DNA of 64,000 nt from Zhengitettix transpicula. Taxonomy: Eukaryota; Arthropoda; Insecta; Orthoptera; Tetrigidae. Every line of letters begins with the position of its first letter. Position 1 is the first letter of the stretch. The stretch spans positions 54,172,129 to 54,236,128 of the forward strand of contig CM073592.1 in NCBI GenBank assembly GCA_037074705.1, written 5' to 3'. Below the pieces are notes generated by a model. That model worked only from the letters and a program-made list of their open reading frames with translations. It did no database searches and was not told where the DNA came from. Shown in pieces: positions 23,691 through 35,451 of this stretch. The translations under genes were made by a program, and so were the position numbers.

Positions 23691-24693
23691 CTGGCTTTCA
23701 GGAGTTTATTTTATTTCAAGGAATTACACTGAAACTGCCAAACTGTTTCTAAGAATCTCGTAACTCAGCACATGGCTTTGAAGATAAAATTAATTACCTA
23801 AATTTGTACTCGAAGCCTGTTACTTTCAATAGGATTCGTAAACTACTTTTCATATTCAAACCGGCCAGACGTATAATGTCTCAACCATGCAATAATATAC
23901 TTTGAATTAAAATTTATTGTATCGAATAACATAACCAATAAAAATTTCCTTATTTCAATATATTTAATTACTCATCAAAATTATTCCTTTCTGACCGAAT
24001 CTTATAACGGAAAAAGAGCAGAAAAACATAAAATTCAAGTTAATCTCTTTTAGAGACCCGCTGGACGAAAGAAAAAGTTTACCATCGATCAGAGAAAAGG
24101 GAACACAGTTTGTTAAATGTAAATTTGCCAAGGGATACGTTTCCCTCGAGCTAAATAAGTGTGTATAAAAGAAGAGACAGAGTTTCAGAAAAATAAGTTA
24201 AGATCAAAGGCAAGAGCTCAGAAAGTTACGTATTGAAAGTGTGTAAAAGAAATGTTTGTTATATAAGTATATTTAGAAGCATAAATTGATAGAAGTAGGT
24301 TCATCATTTGAACGTCCACCCTCAAGGATTATCAAGCGCGATGACACATTGATTGCAGTTCATCAGGAATTCATCGTTTTATCCCTAGAAGCCAGCTTAA
24401 CTATCGCCATAGCTCCATGATCGTGAATTATACAAAATATACGATCGTATTAACATGGGTTTACAATTTTGTCATTTAATCAACTTGTAATAAACATACG
24501 TATTTAAATTAGTATTAATACCAGTTAGTTCCGTGGGGATTTGTACTACAAATGTGTATCAAACCTCGTTTCGAATTACCAATTCATCTATCGTAACAGA
24601 TTTTTTTATGTTTTCCTTCCTCTAAATTCCTAAATTGCAGATTTTCTAGGATCCTGAAGTTTCTAACCCTTCAGACAAAATTCTACGATTCTA
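23691..24693. other. Noncoding stretch, no recognised feature
   Basis: AT-rich, with no convincing frame or repeat. Confidence 0.5.
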
Positions 24694-24912
24694 ATTTTTG
24701 TTTTGAGGTGTAGACAAGTCCATGTATAGGGTAATCCACTTAGTGGCACCTCTCCTCTTATAGCATAGGAACGGGATTTGAAAGAGGGGATGCGGAAGGG
24801 TAGAGGAAGGTAGCCAATTCGCCTTAAAGTGATGCAGGGAAAACTCTAGAAAAACCTGCATCAGATAGGTCGGGCATTTGGTACTTGTCCCACGCCCTTC
24901 CGATGGCGGGAG
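24694..24912 (-). repeat. R450 repeat, copy 4 (3' subtype B)
   Basis: A minus-strand copy whose 3' end reads, on the plus strand, GAGGTGTAGACAAGTCCATG then TATAGGGTAATCC. This is the same alternative tail as in the 59.9-kb copy. About 50 bases around the GGGCCCCCGGGC block are deleted. It is cut off at GGCGGGAGA, immediately before the next copy. Confidence 0.85.
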
Positions 24913-24925
24913 ACTATATTTCTTG

Positions 24926-25287
24926 ATTTTTTTAGGGTAACAGGCTTCATGAGGGTAATCCACATGGTGGCAACTCCCCTTTAATAGCATAGGAAAGGGA
25001 ACTGAAAGGGGGGGGGGGGATGCGGACGGGTAGAGGAAGTTAGCCAAGGGTTAACTAGGGCCCCCGGGCTATGGTTTAAGGATCCTACCCGGCATTCGCC
25101 TAAAGAAATGCAGGGAAAACCATAGAAAAATATGCATCAGGTAGGTCGGGCATTGGGTACTTGTCCCACGCCCTTCCGATAGCGGGAGAGGCGTTTGCTG
25201 TGGGGACGCAGCATTCCCTTCTCCGTGCCTCGGTCAGTTTAGGAGGCAGCTGGCCGACTATTCCAATGGGAATAGCGAACAACTCTT
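24926..25287 (-). repeat. R450 repeat, copy 5 (3' subtype A)
   Basis: A minus-strand copy beginning with a T-run and AGGGTAACAGGCTTCATGAGG. It contains 12 G at 25008-25019 and is truncated just past GCTGGCCGACTATTCCAATG. It lies only 14 bases from copy 4 in the same orientation, so one may have inserted into the other. Confidence 0.88.
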
Positions 25288-25299
25288 TTTTTTTACTCG

Positions 25300-25625
25300 T
25301 TTTAACTTCCATCCCCCACGCCGATTGCGAGTGAACTTCAACTTAACCGGGCATGGGGAATGTCACTATTCAACTGAGCGTTCCCCAAATTACGAATTCA
25401 ACACCATTTAGAAGGATATAATTAAACCCTTCTCTCCAACCCACCCACATTTTATCGAAGCTGATTCAGGACTTCTTGCATTCGTTCTTAATTTTACCTC
25501 ATTCCCCTTGGGGGTGACTTCCCTATTCTCTTAAATTGATTATGACATGCGTACACCAAGTTTTGTTCAAATTAATTCATGCGTTCCAACAGTATGTGGA
25601 ACATACATACATATTTATGTACCCT
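25300..25625 (+). repeat. 3' tail of a non-LTR retroelement (RTE-like), decayed
   Basis: The segment near 25545-25615 reads GCGTACACCAAGTTTTGTTC, then AATTAATTCATGCGTTCC, then GTGGAACATACATACATA. This is the familiar insect transposon tail of the type 'ACCAAGTTTCGTTCAAAT ... GTTCAG ... GTGGAACATACATACATA', usually placed at the 3' end of RTE-like elements. The upstream 200 bases are GC-richer and may belong to the same element. No reverse transcriptase is visible. Confidence 0.5.
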
Positions 25626-27640
25626 TCGAAACATGAAAGCTAAAAATTAAATAAAGTAAAAATTTCCTGTCAATTGCTATTCATATAACAAAATAAGTTC
25701 TTTTAATATTTTTCCAGCTGAATTTAACTAAGACTAATTTAAAGTAATTTACTGTAATTCATAATTGAAGCCAGATCAACACAAGTAAAACACGTATCTC
25801 CTATAAACATTTAATTACTTTTATAGCCGAAGAAGTTTCCAGCATATGGCGTATTTGTCTTCAAATGTCAAAATATAGAAAATTTTAAGTTGAAATCTTC
25901 ATGTTTTGATTTTTTCCTTGATAATATAGACCTAATGTGTCAAATAATTCCCTGAAAGAAGAATAATCTCAAACCCATACACAATTCCAGGATAAATAGT
26001 TACTGACAAATTAGGTCCAAATTATTTAAAGTATTTACTGAATCGGTATTTATTCGATGTCCAATGTCCTGAAATCTGTACATAATGTACCAATTCTTTG
26101 AAACTGCTGCTAATTAACTCTGAAAAATGGGCTGCAGCATCGATAAAATTATGACAATAACCTTCCTAAAGTTTAACAAGGGCAATCTTATTGACTCTAT
26201 ACGACTTTATTTACATGACGGCTCAAGGAATAATGTAGATCAATTAGATCATAGTCTTAAAGTCGTTAATAGCTCATGCAAATTTAACAATTACGCCTAA
26301 GACGCAATAAATCCATTATATTATATTTCCTCGATAAAAATTAAGTTCACTCTTACAAATTGTATTTCTGTCTACATTATTCTACTTTTATTCACAAAAC
26401 GGAGATGTATATTTAACGTGTTAAGTATTTATATTAAATGTTTTCTTGTGATATTTTTATTTTTTCGCATTTACAGTCACCACAAAAGATAAAAATAGTT
26501 AATTATATAAATATTCCTATGCATTTTACTGTATTAAACTAAATTTGACTTTTCATACGAGAATTAACTGTAAGATTATGTGATTTAGAAACAGAGAAAG
26601 CTCATAGGGTAATGAGGAACATCTGATGTTAAGTGGATTCATGAAATGTAATGAAGACTTATTCGGTTAAATGTGGAGCCAAGAAGCCTGTGGGGAGGTT
26701 TTGGAGAGACTCTCTAATAGGCTGCATTTGGAAGCACCGAAGAAAAGTTAATTGCGAAATTAAAGTAATCTATTTAACTGCGCTTTCGCCTACCAATTAT
26801 TTCGTGAGGTTTTTTTCGGGTAATGTATCTTCAAGTCGAAATTTGGTGTTTGTATGGAACGGTTATAAGACATCCCGGAGAGGTTTCCTTTAAAACAGCG
26901 GACAGAAAGAAACTTATGTAATAAGCAATTGTTGACATGAATGAATTATGAAATAAATGTCAATGTATGTATTTTAATATGAAAGTAATTTATTTTATGT
27001 TATATTATCTATAAAAACAAAATATTTACGGCTATGTACTATAATAAACTCTTAAATCATTACTCAGCTTTTCAAATTCAGGTTTCAATTTATTTGAATA
27101 TATAGCAGAGCATGCATATTAAAAAATAAACTTAGTATGGTTTAATTAATTTTTTGATCACGCTTGGCCATCACCATACCAACTAAACAAAGAGAACAAA
27201 AAACAAACACAAAGATATAACTCCCATTTCTTCTTATCAACTTATAAATGTAATAAGTTTATTAATTTATTTTATGTTAGATTATGTATAAAAACAAAGG
27301 ATTTATAGCTATGTACATTATCCTCAAGTTTTATGAAAGGAAATCAATAAAAAGCAAACTTTTATTAGAAATTATGTAAGCGTGGGTATGATATATCACC
27401 GCTAGTAATCCATTTGCATGTTAGCGAACAATGAAGGTAATAAATAAGACAGGAGAGAACACAAGCCGATGACGTTACTGTTGCAGATGAAACTGTCCTC
27501 ACGAATCGGTAAATTTTTATAATCTTAAAAACTGAAGTTTGGGGGTATTTAACATGGTTTATATTTTCCTATTTTGAGAACAAAAAAAAGATGCCAAATT
27601 TCATTAAATATGGTACACAGAAAAGAAACATTAATTTAAG
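25626..27640. other. AT-rich noncoding stretch
   Basis: No feature is recognised. The 80-codon frame at 26651-26893 has no known motif. Confidence 0.5.
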
Positions 27641-27866
27641 CAAACAATTTATTAAAATGAAAAAAATACGTCTGATTGGAAATAATGAATAAGAAAGATA
27701 CCCAATTCAGACAAAAAATGTAATACAAATACCACACAACGTTTCTGGGATCCTTGTGCCTTTCGTCAGGTGCTAAGAAGAGCCTAGACAAAAAAACACC
27801 ACTGCACTTGTCACTTGAAAACACTCAAAAGCACCTGACGAAAGGGACACGGATCCCAGAAACGTT

Positions 27867-29312
27867 TTTTTTATTATTATTAAAGTTAACTTTTAGTCCG
27901 GAGACTTTACAGTTGTGATAATAATAATAACAGTATTTACAATTGTAAAAATTAACAAATAACAAGGTATTTACAATTTATAAATATTTCACATGTAAAC
28001 TTGTGGTCTTGGATATGACCCTTGTCATTCCAAGTTAGAGACGAGAGAAGTAGATTAACATGTTTACCGCATATTAGCAATAACAGGCATGATGTTAGCG
28101 ATCAATCTGGTCATTGGGGAAACTGCATGTTTGAGGCGTTAAGGATGTTGGGGCAGATGGGAAAAGCGGATATAATAGGGAGTATGTAGTGCCAGTTGGT
28201 AGGAGGGCTAGAGTTAGGTAATTCCAGAGTGATTTAAGGGGAGGATGATGTCAATTGGGAGTTTACGTTTTAGTCTGCGATTTTGTGAAGGAGGGGGTGG
28301 GTTACTGTAGAATAGCTCAATGGTGGGATTTGGATGGTTGATAGAGCTGTTTATTAAGGACTTGGTAGATTTCTGAATTATGGCAAGGATTAGGGGAATT
28401 TCAAGGTCTTTGTGGATAACTGAGTTGCGAAGATACCAAGGGGAATTTGATATTAGACGGAGAATTTTGTTTTGTTTGGTTTGTATTTTGTTGGAGTGGG
28501 AATAGGCAGTGCATCCCCATATGGCACATGAGTACGACCATATGGGGCGGATTACGGATAGATAGAGGAGTCTTTTGGTGCTAAGGGATATGGGAGATTT
28601 TCTGTTTATAAGAGGGAAGAGTTGTTTTATTTTGTTGCTGATTCTGGAGGTAATGTGGGCTTTGTGAGGTTTCCATGATAATTTGGAATCAATGATAACG
28701 CCTAGGTATGGTGTAGTTTATTGGATAGGTATTTTGGTGCCATTGAGAAAGAAAGAGTGGTTGAGGGAATGTTTGGTTTTAAGGGTGAAGGGAATGATTG
28801 TGGATTTGGTAGGGTTTATTTTGATTCTCCATTTTTTAGCCCAGCTTTCAATATCATTGAGGGCGATTTGTAGTTTTTTGGAGCCCGAGTCTAGAGATGA
28901 TGTTTGAAGGAGTATGACAAGGTCATCTGCAAAAAGTACTGTTTTAGTATATAGGTTTTGAGGTATGTCGTGAAAATAGAGGTTGAAGAGGAAAGGGCCT
29001 AGGACGCTGCCTTGGGGGACGCCGGAGGAAATAGGGTAGGAATTTGAAATTGTATTGTTAAATTTGACAGAGAAGGAGCGGTTAGTAAGATAATTAGTAA
29101 GGATTCTGAAGAGGGAAACATTAAGTAGGTCTTTGATTTTGGAAAGTAGAGATTGGTGGTGTACTTTATCAAAAGCTTTTTCTGCACCTAGAAAGGCACC
29201 AATGCACGAGTTATTGGTGTCGAAGGAATTGTTGATGTAGGATGTCACTGAGTAGAGTTGATGGGTGCAAGAGTGTTTGGGCCTAAAGCCGTATTGGACA
29301 GAAGTAATGAGG
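27867..29312 (-). mobile_element. Jockey-type LINE, 5'-truncated, with target duplication
   Basis: The insertion is bounded by the 11-base direct repeat CCAGAAACGTT (27856-27866 and 29313-29323), which is also part of the interrupted host arm, so the duplication is well supported. The minus strand carries the end of ORF2 followed by a ~350-base 3' untranslated region and a TAATAATAATAAA-rich tail at 27867-27890. The 5' end is cut inside the reverse transcriptase, as is usual for target-primed insertion. A second, older copy of the same 3' region lies at 49715-50265. Confidence 0.92.
28214..29312 (-). pseudogene. LINE ORF2 reverse transcriptase, C-terminal part with one nonsense codon
   Basis: In frame from the 5' truncation, the minus strand encodes QYGFRPKHSCTHQL, then AFDKVHH, SSGVPQGSVLGPFLFNLY and the catalytic FADDLVIL, then KKWRIKINPTKS. 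These are reverse-transcriptase motifs 2 to 7 of the Jockey/CR1-like group. A TAA at 28718-28720 interrupts the frame. Beyond it the same frame continues as TTPYLGVIIDSKLSWKPH, RPIWSYSCAIWG and ILRLISNSPWYLRNSVIHKD, down to a TAA at 28214-28216. Only one internal stop in about 360 codons shows a young insertion. The endonuclease and the N-terminal half of the RT are missing because of truncation. Confidence 0.93.
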
Positions 29313-29369
29313 CCAGAAACGTTGTGTGGTATTTATATTACTTTTTTTTGTCTGAATTGGCTATCTTTC

Positions 29370-29942
29370 TTATTCAAACAATTTATTATTTATGGAATCA
29401 ACAGAATACTTAAAATTTATTATGGAACTCGTTTGATAATCTGGAATTGTTATGATAAATTTAGTATTTACCGGGAATAGTTTTAAAATATTAACGGGGG
29501 GGGGGGGGCAAGTGAAAATTGATATTGAGAAACTGTGCGAAAAGTCGTTAGACGCCTTGTACTGGGAAGAGCCATTTTCTGTCGTAGAGATTCGTAGCTG
29601 AATAAACATAAGGACGTAAAATTTGTGTTGCGTGCCTCGTTCCGGGCGTTTTATGACGAGGAAAGTTACTCCTAAGGCAACTGGAATTAGTAAATGTTGC
29701 GAATTATAATTTTCATTGCAGGATAAAAGTACGAGTAGCGCGTACAAGGCAACTATAATATATAAGTATACTAGTCGTATTACTGAGGGATACACAAAAT
29801 ATAAATTCCAAGTTACATCGCCTTTACAGAAATAGCTTAAAATATCATACGCACGCCTTTTTGTCGCTAAAAGTGAAGCAAAATACATTGATCCAACATA
29901 TAACAAAGAAGTGCACTGATATGAACAGCGTTTATTATTCAT
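29370..29942 (-). other. Longest open frame in the window (190 codons), unassigned
   Basis: A minus-strand frame from ATG 29942 that runs leftward into the outer duplication of the family 4 element. The middle is hydrophobic (LVYLYIIVALYALLVLL) and would make a membrane segment. A Pro run comes from the 12-G tract at 29497-29508. A frame this long is uncommon in such AT-rich DNA, but I see no domain, no conserved start context and no flanking splice signals. Its C-terminal part lies in transposon-derived DNA. Chance is the more likely explanation. Confidence 0.15.
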
Positions 29943-30699
29943 AAGAGGTTTAGTTTATGTGGATTCATGTAGCTCGTGTTTTGCAGCCAATGTACGGCCG
30001 CATTACATGCATAGTATTTACTTCCCAACGAGCGTGTCGAAATCCGCAATTGCAGGAATAGTAAAGCGCGTGTCCGGAAGAGCGTGGAAGCCCCGCAAAT
30101 GCTAATTAAACTGGCGTAAGCGGATTTGTCAAATATACGATCAGTAGTGAATAAAATTTTACGAGATAGAATTAGAGTTACTTCAAGAGCAGAAATTCAC
30201 ATTCAAACTAGGGCTTCAGCGCTCGGCGCGGAACAACAATACTATCTCTTCCACGCCTCTGTCGATATTTCATTATCTGTGACATTTTAGTTTTCGCCGC
30301 CACTATCTACAACGGAACAAATATGTAAACATTGATAAATCCTTGCCACCTTTTTTGTTTAACCTAATTTACTGAATATGTGTCGAAAAACAATACTTTT
30401 TCATGTCCATAATTTAAATTATGGCTTGCTAAAACTCTATATTTGTCGTATTGTGTCGTATTATGTAAACTAACTCATATCATGAAAAAATATAAAACTC
30501 AACACCGTTTTGCTAAATAATTTAATGAAATATTTCATGATTTGCTCGTGTTTAGGATAGTACAAGGGTCCAGAAATTCATGCTTGATTGAGAACTAAAA
30601 AACCATTGCTTTTTGGATCGGGAAACCCATGCGAAATAGATAAGTTGAAGTAACAGCAGCCTGTTCCATAAATTCGTAATTTACTTATAGACAAAATCA
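29943..30699. other. Noncoding stretch, possible regulatory block
   Basis: About 30040-30260 is less AT-rich, with GCAAATGCTAATTAAACTGG and several GCG words, but has no open frame. The homeodomain-type TAATTA core makes a regulatory element possible. The rest is AT-rich. Confidence 0.25.
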
Positions 30700-30885
30700 G
30701 GTAAAGATGAGGTCAGCGTCGCTGCCTCGCATCACAGAGGCCCCTGGTTCGAATCTCGGCGAGGGCGTGGATGAGAAACTGCCTCAAAATAGTTCCCCGA
30801 TGACTCAAATCTGACAGAGTACACAAAGTCGCTATTGACTGGGCAATTGATGCGACTATAAATAAAATTAAAATAAAATCTTTTC
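30700..30885 (+). repeat. tRNA-derived SINE (full head and tail)
   Basis: The tRNA-like head contains the B box GGTTCGAATCTCG (about 30754) preceded by GTCAGCGTCGCTGCCTC in the A-box region. A tRNA-unrelated body follows (CTCAAATCTGACAGAGTAC), then GTCGCTATTGACTGGGC, GATGCGACTATAAATAAA and an (A/T)AAA tail. This is the standard architecture of a Pol III SINE. A 3' fragment of the same family lies at 35394-35451. Confidence 0.8.
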
Positions 30886-30964
30886 AATTGTCCTTACGGA
30901 CCTTTCATTCGCTTTTGAATTTTGTCAACTGACTCATGCAGTTGTGTCTTTCTATGCTCTTGCG

Positions 30965-31090
30965 CTTTTCTACACCTGAAGAAAGGGACAAGGATTCCAG
31001 AAACGTTGTGTGGTATTTATATTATCATTTCTTTTGTCTGAATTTGGCTATCTTTCTTCTTATTAATTTTCAATCAGACGTAATTTTTTT
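30965..31090 (+). repeat. Single family 4 arm (Penelope-like end)
   Basis: It reads CACCTGAAGAAAGGGACAAGG, ATTCCAGAAACGTTGTGTGG, then TTTTGTCTGAATTTGGCTAT, CTTATTAATTTTCAATCAGA and CGTAATTTTTTT. It matches the complete left arm of the 27.6-kb element in order. The core base is changed (CTGAAGA instead of CTGACGA). No opposite arm is found nearby. Confidence 0.8.
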
Positions 31091-31494
31091 TCAATTTAAT
31101 ATCCTTAATTTTTAAATTTCTGCAATTTTAAAATTCCTGCAACATTCAGTTATTTACGTCCCTTTTAGGTTTCAGGGTTAACGGCAATTGTGTGAAACTA
31201 GGGATTTTATTAATAACATTTTAACATTTACAGACTGATATAATATTTGTAAACTGACATTGTAGAGCATTTATTAGAAAATCGAATAGTTGGAACAAAG
31301 TAAAGAAAATACTTAATTTCAAAAGATAAAAAATGAGATCACAGAAACTGATGAATGACGTATTGTTTCATTTGTTATCACGCGGATCATTGCCCTTATA
31401 TGAATAAATACATTGTATCTGTATTTACGAAACCAGAGCGAGGACAAATTATGGATATACACAATGTTTCCATGGCGACCTCTGCCACCGTCGT
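31091..31494. other. Noncoding stretch, no recognised feature
   Basis: AT-rich with no frame or repeat of note. Confidence 0.5.
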
Positions 31495-31645
31495 GGGGTG
31501 AATTTCGGTTACTTTGGTTAAAGTTATGAATTATTTGCGGTTATAGTTTTTTAATTGATTGTAAATTATTTAATTGATTAATTACAAATATTAAACCACA
31601 AATTATGGTTAAGCGTAACTCAAGTAACTCCAATTCACAAGACTA
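31495..31645. repeat. Imperfect inverted repeat (possible MITE-like hairpin)
   Basis: The left arm GTGAATTTCGGTTACTTTGG (31498) and its continuation TTATGAATTATTTGCGGTT match, with mismatches and a small gap, the reverse complement of the right arm ending about 31640 (minus strand GTGAATTGGAGTTACTTGAG ... CATAATTTGTGGTTT). The centre is TTTAATTGATT-rich. No target duplication was seen. Confidence 0.45.
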
Positions 31646-31949
31646 AAATGGCGGATAATGTTATAGAAAAAATATATATAACTCGGTTGTAAACCCGATA
31701 ATATTTTATTAATAAGTACCAAACAATCAGAGATAAAGTTACTCATTAGACGTATTCTTCTGTTCACGTTAAGATCTCATATTCCACATCAGTTTTCCTC
31801 GATCATTATTGTAGTCTCATGCTGTTTCCATTGACTAGTTTGCATTTGCCCGTTTCCGCACTTTGTGTTCGGCGAATGTTCGACGTTAACTTTACTTGTT
31901 AATTATTATTGACACAATAATACAATGGAATCAGTGTACTGAGTAGGTG

Positions 31950-32190
31950 CTTACGGCGGTGATGGGAAATTGGATCGAGGCCAGTTGACCCCAGACCACA
32001 ATACGGAGGCTGGTCGTGCAGTACGATCGGCAATAATGTCATCCACGCCAGAGACTCTGCGACATGCCCAACCGGAATTGCGGTTATGTCTGAGCCTCAA
32101 CTCGACATGATACACCTCCAATAACTTCCTAATTACCAACCGAAACAAGGTGGTGGTATCGTGTTTGGCGAGGAGTCGTTGATCCACATC
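31950..32190. other. GC-richer coding-like island, unassigned
   Basis: A sharp rise in GC content. The minus strand is open from 32187 to 31951 (78 codons), while one plus frame is also open for about 50 codons to a TAA near 32126. Neither shows a domain I know. With its abrupt borders it looks like a fragment of a formerly coding sequence, but strand and origin are undecided. Confidence 0.3.
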
Positions 32191-34419
32191 TTGCAGTTCT
32201 AGTTATCATAATTCATATAAATTATAACCAAGGGAAAGCATTATAAAACCGCTTACCAACCACCAATGAGGTAAATTTTCATTTGCCAGTCACTTTATGA
32301 GATTATAAGTAACACAGAATACTTAGAAAACTATTTTTCTCTTTACTAAAATTTCATTTCAAATACATTAAAATAATATAAATAGCCTGAACGTCGTGGC
32401 TGCTGTTCGCAGTGAGTCAAAAGAAAAAAGTTCAATAGTCAACAACCATCTTCAACTTAGCCCAGTGAGGATTACCTTTCATCCATCTTAATTCTAGTCT
32501 TATTTCAGATATTAGTTCTCAACATCAGGCAGTTCTCGTTAAATTTTAAATAGTCTTCCCATTTATTTTCAGAATCACCCTTAAATGCTTCATAAGAAGA
32601 TTTTAAACGATTATTGTCTACGTATTTCCTAAATATAATTTTCGTGTGTATTACACAGCGAAGGTAATAATTATACACGGAGGCACTCAATAATATGATT
32701 AATGTATTTAGAGATAATATTGTTCGCGGTTTCAATTGGCTGGGAACCCAATTAGAGGTTATTAAAATTAAATCATATTTGACTTTGAGTAATTTTATTT
32801 CAGTTTTATTACCATTTTTAATAATTCACACAATTACATTGTAAAATGTAAAGTTTTAAAACATAACATGGGCAGAAACATTATTGTAGACTTCTCGGGG
32901 TATTTATGTCGATTAATGAATCTGAATAGTTTTAGTTAACTAAATTAACAACATTGAGAAAAAAGTAAATGACAAATTCTCAGTCCTCATTTAATTTAAA
33001 TGCATAAATCTCCTAAACTCGATTCGTGATCAAGGATCACTAATTCCTCTTCATCACATACGAAATAATTCAGCAATACCACTCAATACCGCCCCAACAT
33101 AAGTTCTTGTGTCTTTCAGCTTCTGCCTCTTTATATCTCCCAAAATTCTGAAAACTTTACGCTATTGAGTGAATTTCAACATATTCTAAGAATTTGTTAT
33201 ATAAGAAGCTTTTTCGTCTTTGTATCACCGCCTTTCAATAATTACTTAGTAATCACTCTTTATAAAGTCGGGCGATTACCTTGAGTGGTTTCACTTCCAG
33301 TTCCCCTGACAGACCCTTTGTGTCAGATTCATGAGCAGGTATGAAACTTCTGAAATTCACAAATAACTTCCTCCTTGCGATGAGTTTGAGCCGTTGTTAT
33401 GATCGTATTTCAAACAATTCGTACTGTGTAATGATAATACAATTGGACGTTTCTTATTCGTTTAAAAATTATTTCTACTCGGGCACGAAATAATTTCATC
33501 ATTGTTAATTATTTCTAAGTCTTCCAAGACTAAGTAACGACCATTTGGATAAATATAATAAACTGAAATATGGTTCATAAAATTCATATCGTTTAAAAGA
33601 GATAAAGGAAACATTTATGGATTTTTTAATTGTCTACTTGTTTCCATTTATCTACAGTTAATCCATTGATTTAATACCGTAGACGTGCCACTTCTGAATA
33701 ATTTTATTGCTGTATGAAAAAAAAATATTGGAATTAAATAATCCAAATGACAAATCTTAAAGTCAAAGAGTTGCTTTAACGTTATTTTTTCGATGTGTGG
33801 AAAATGTTTTTCAAATATTTTTATATCATTAACTGGTAAAAATTGCAGGCCTATATTTGGAAATTAAATCCGTACGTTGTTGATATTTTCAGTTGGGTTA
33901 TTTTAATGTTGCCCATTTTAAACTGAGGCTTCAAGTAAATACGGAACGTTCTGGCAAATGTGAAACCTTCATAGTTGCAACAAGTATTTTTATCCTGCGC
34001 GTATAGTGAGCGTCAGGAACGAAGACGCGTGGCGCAGATTGAGGAAAGGTAGACAAATCCGACGTTGCCACGTTGCGCTCCGAATAAGAAAACACGACAA
34101 ATGTTGTAATAGGATTAATCTTTTGTCATGTTTCAATATATATAATAGGCTAATAATTATTAAACGTACATCATTTCAAGATTTAAGTCTTAAGATTACT
34201 CATTTAAAATAATTTAATACGTCGGAAGGCGTGTGTTGTCTGGTTAAAAGCTGAATGGTAAAATCTTACTATGACATGTTTCATATGTATTAGGCGATTA
34301 TTTATAAGAATGAAATGACCAACTAGGTAAAAAGTTTCTTCCTATTAAAATGATTAACATTATACGTGACTATGTGTTATTTATTTCTCTGAATAGTAAC
34401 ATTATATATTTAAAATGAA
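32191..34419. other. AT-rich noncoding stretch
   Basis: No recognised feature. A short GC-richer patch near 34000-34090 lacks splice or coding support. Confidence 0.45.
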
Positions 34420-34485
34420 AAAATTCACGTCTGATTGAAAATAATTAATAAGAAAGATGGCCAATTCAGACAAAATAATTATATA
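34420..34485 (-). repeat. Outer tip of a family 4 arm
   Basis: GAAAAAATTCACGTCTGATTG, then AATAAGAAAGATGGCCAATT and CAGACAAAAT match the outer part of the left arm at 27655-27720. The hammerhead-like core is missing. Confidence 0.75.
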
Positions 34486-35393
34486 TTTAAATTTGTCCTA
34501 ATGTTTCATGAATATAAGAATAAATTTACGGATGCAATTGTGTGAGCTGCTAGTGCTTTGATTCTTAATATTTCAGTTTTGTAATTTATCATTATGCAAA
34601 CTTTGTGCCTATAAGAGGAATGTTGCTTGTGCAGTTATATCGCACGCTGCACCGCGCTTGCGGCTCACAGTTCTTTACTGTGGACGGTACGAACACACAG
34701 TTTCTGGTTCACATAAATCACTGAATTCACAAACCTGGCTTTAGGAACCTGCTCCCTTGGCCACAACACCACCATACCCGGAGAACGTGGAAATAATATA
34801 TAAAGACTATCCTATCCTTTTCCTTTAAATACTACGTGCTTAGCGCGGTCGCTTTATTTTACTTTAGTTAGTCCTTCCGTATTATTATGGTTAAAATGGG
34901 ATATTTTTTATTTTTATTGTTTATTACTTCAATCAGTCCTCATTTTTCTGAAACAGGCTCAAATATTACAGTACGAAAACCAACATACAATCACTAGAAT
35001 TCACATTTGTACAATTCAATTATTACAGTCACTATCAGTCACTATGTTAAATGGAATACGGTGTAATATTTACATTAAAAGATGCATTCAATTCCTTGTA
35101 ATCATAAATATGTCATTAAATATATATGACAAGTAAAATATTGATACTCAGAAATTTACAACATATATGAAAGTTAATCTTCAAATTATAAAAAAAATAT
35201 TATGGGATAAGAAATCTCCTTAACAAAAAAAAAGCATTTTAGTAACAATATACGAAAAATTGCCGTTTACGGGTTTTTCCTAAAGGTTAAATAAGTGTAT
35301 ATTGTTAAATAATTATTTGCTTAGATAAATAAAGCGTGAATCCCGGTTTTGTGTGCGTGATTCTCGTCAAATCATCAGTCTTCTGACAAGGCA
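34486..35393. other. Noncoding stretch, no recognised feature
   Basis: AT-rich. A short patch at 34620-34700 is less so, without an open frame. Confidence 0.45.
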
Positions 35394-35451
35394 TAATGAG
35401 TCGCTAATAACCTGGGCTGTTGATGCGACTGTAAATAAATCTATAAAAAAA
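35394..35451 (+). repeat. SINE 3' fragment
   Basis: GAGTCGCTAATAACCTGGG, then TGTTGATGCGACTGTAAATA and a short A-run match the tail of the SINE at 30700-30885. The tRNA-like head is missing. Confidence 0.75.

Larger units (their letters stand above)
27641..29388. mobile_element. Inverted-repeat Penelope-like element with target duplication, split by a LINE (family 4)
   Basis: The outer direct repeat CAAACAATTTATTA (27641-27654 and 29375-29388) is a 14-base target duplication. Inside, the left arm (27655-27775, minus) and right arm (27828-27866 plus 29324-29374) are inverted copies. From the centre outward each reads CACCTGACGAAAGG, then GGATCCCAGAAACGTTGTGT, TTTTTGTCTGAATTGG and TATCTTTCTTATT. 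The left arm goes on through ATTTCCAATCAGACGTA; the right arm is shorter. The core CTGACGA, with a GGGA/TCCC stem and GAAAC, is hammerhead-like. The interior between arms is only about 60 bases. The right arm is interrupted by the LINE at 27867-29312. Confidence 0.8.

Noticed and set aside
23477..23752. Signal-peptide-like start in the GC island (WTIRLLALSLACGMWALL)
   Set aside because: Two other frames are equally open over the same bases and the downstream sequence is low-complexity. Not enough to prefer this one.
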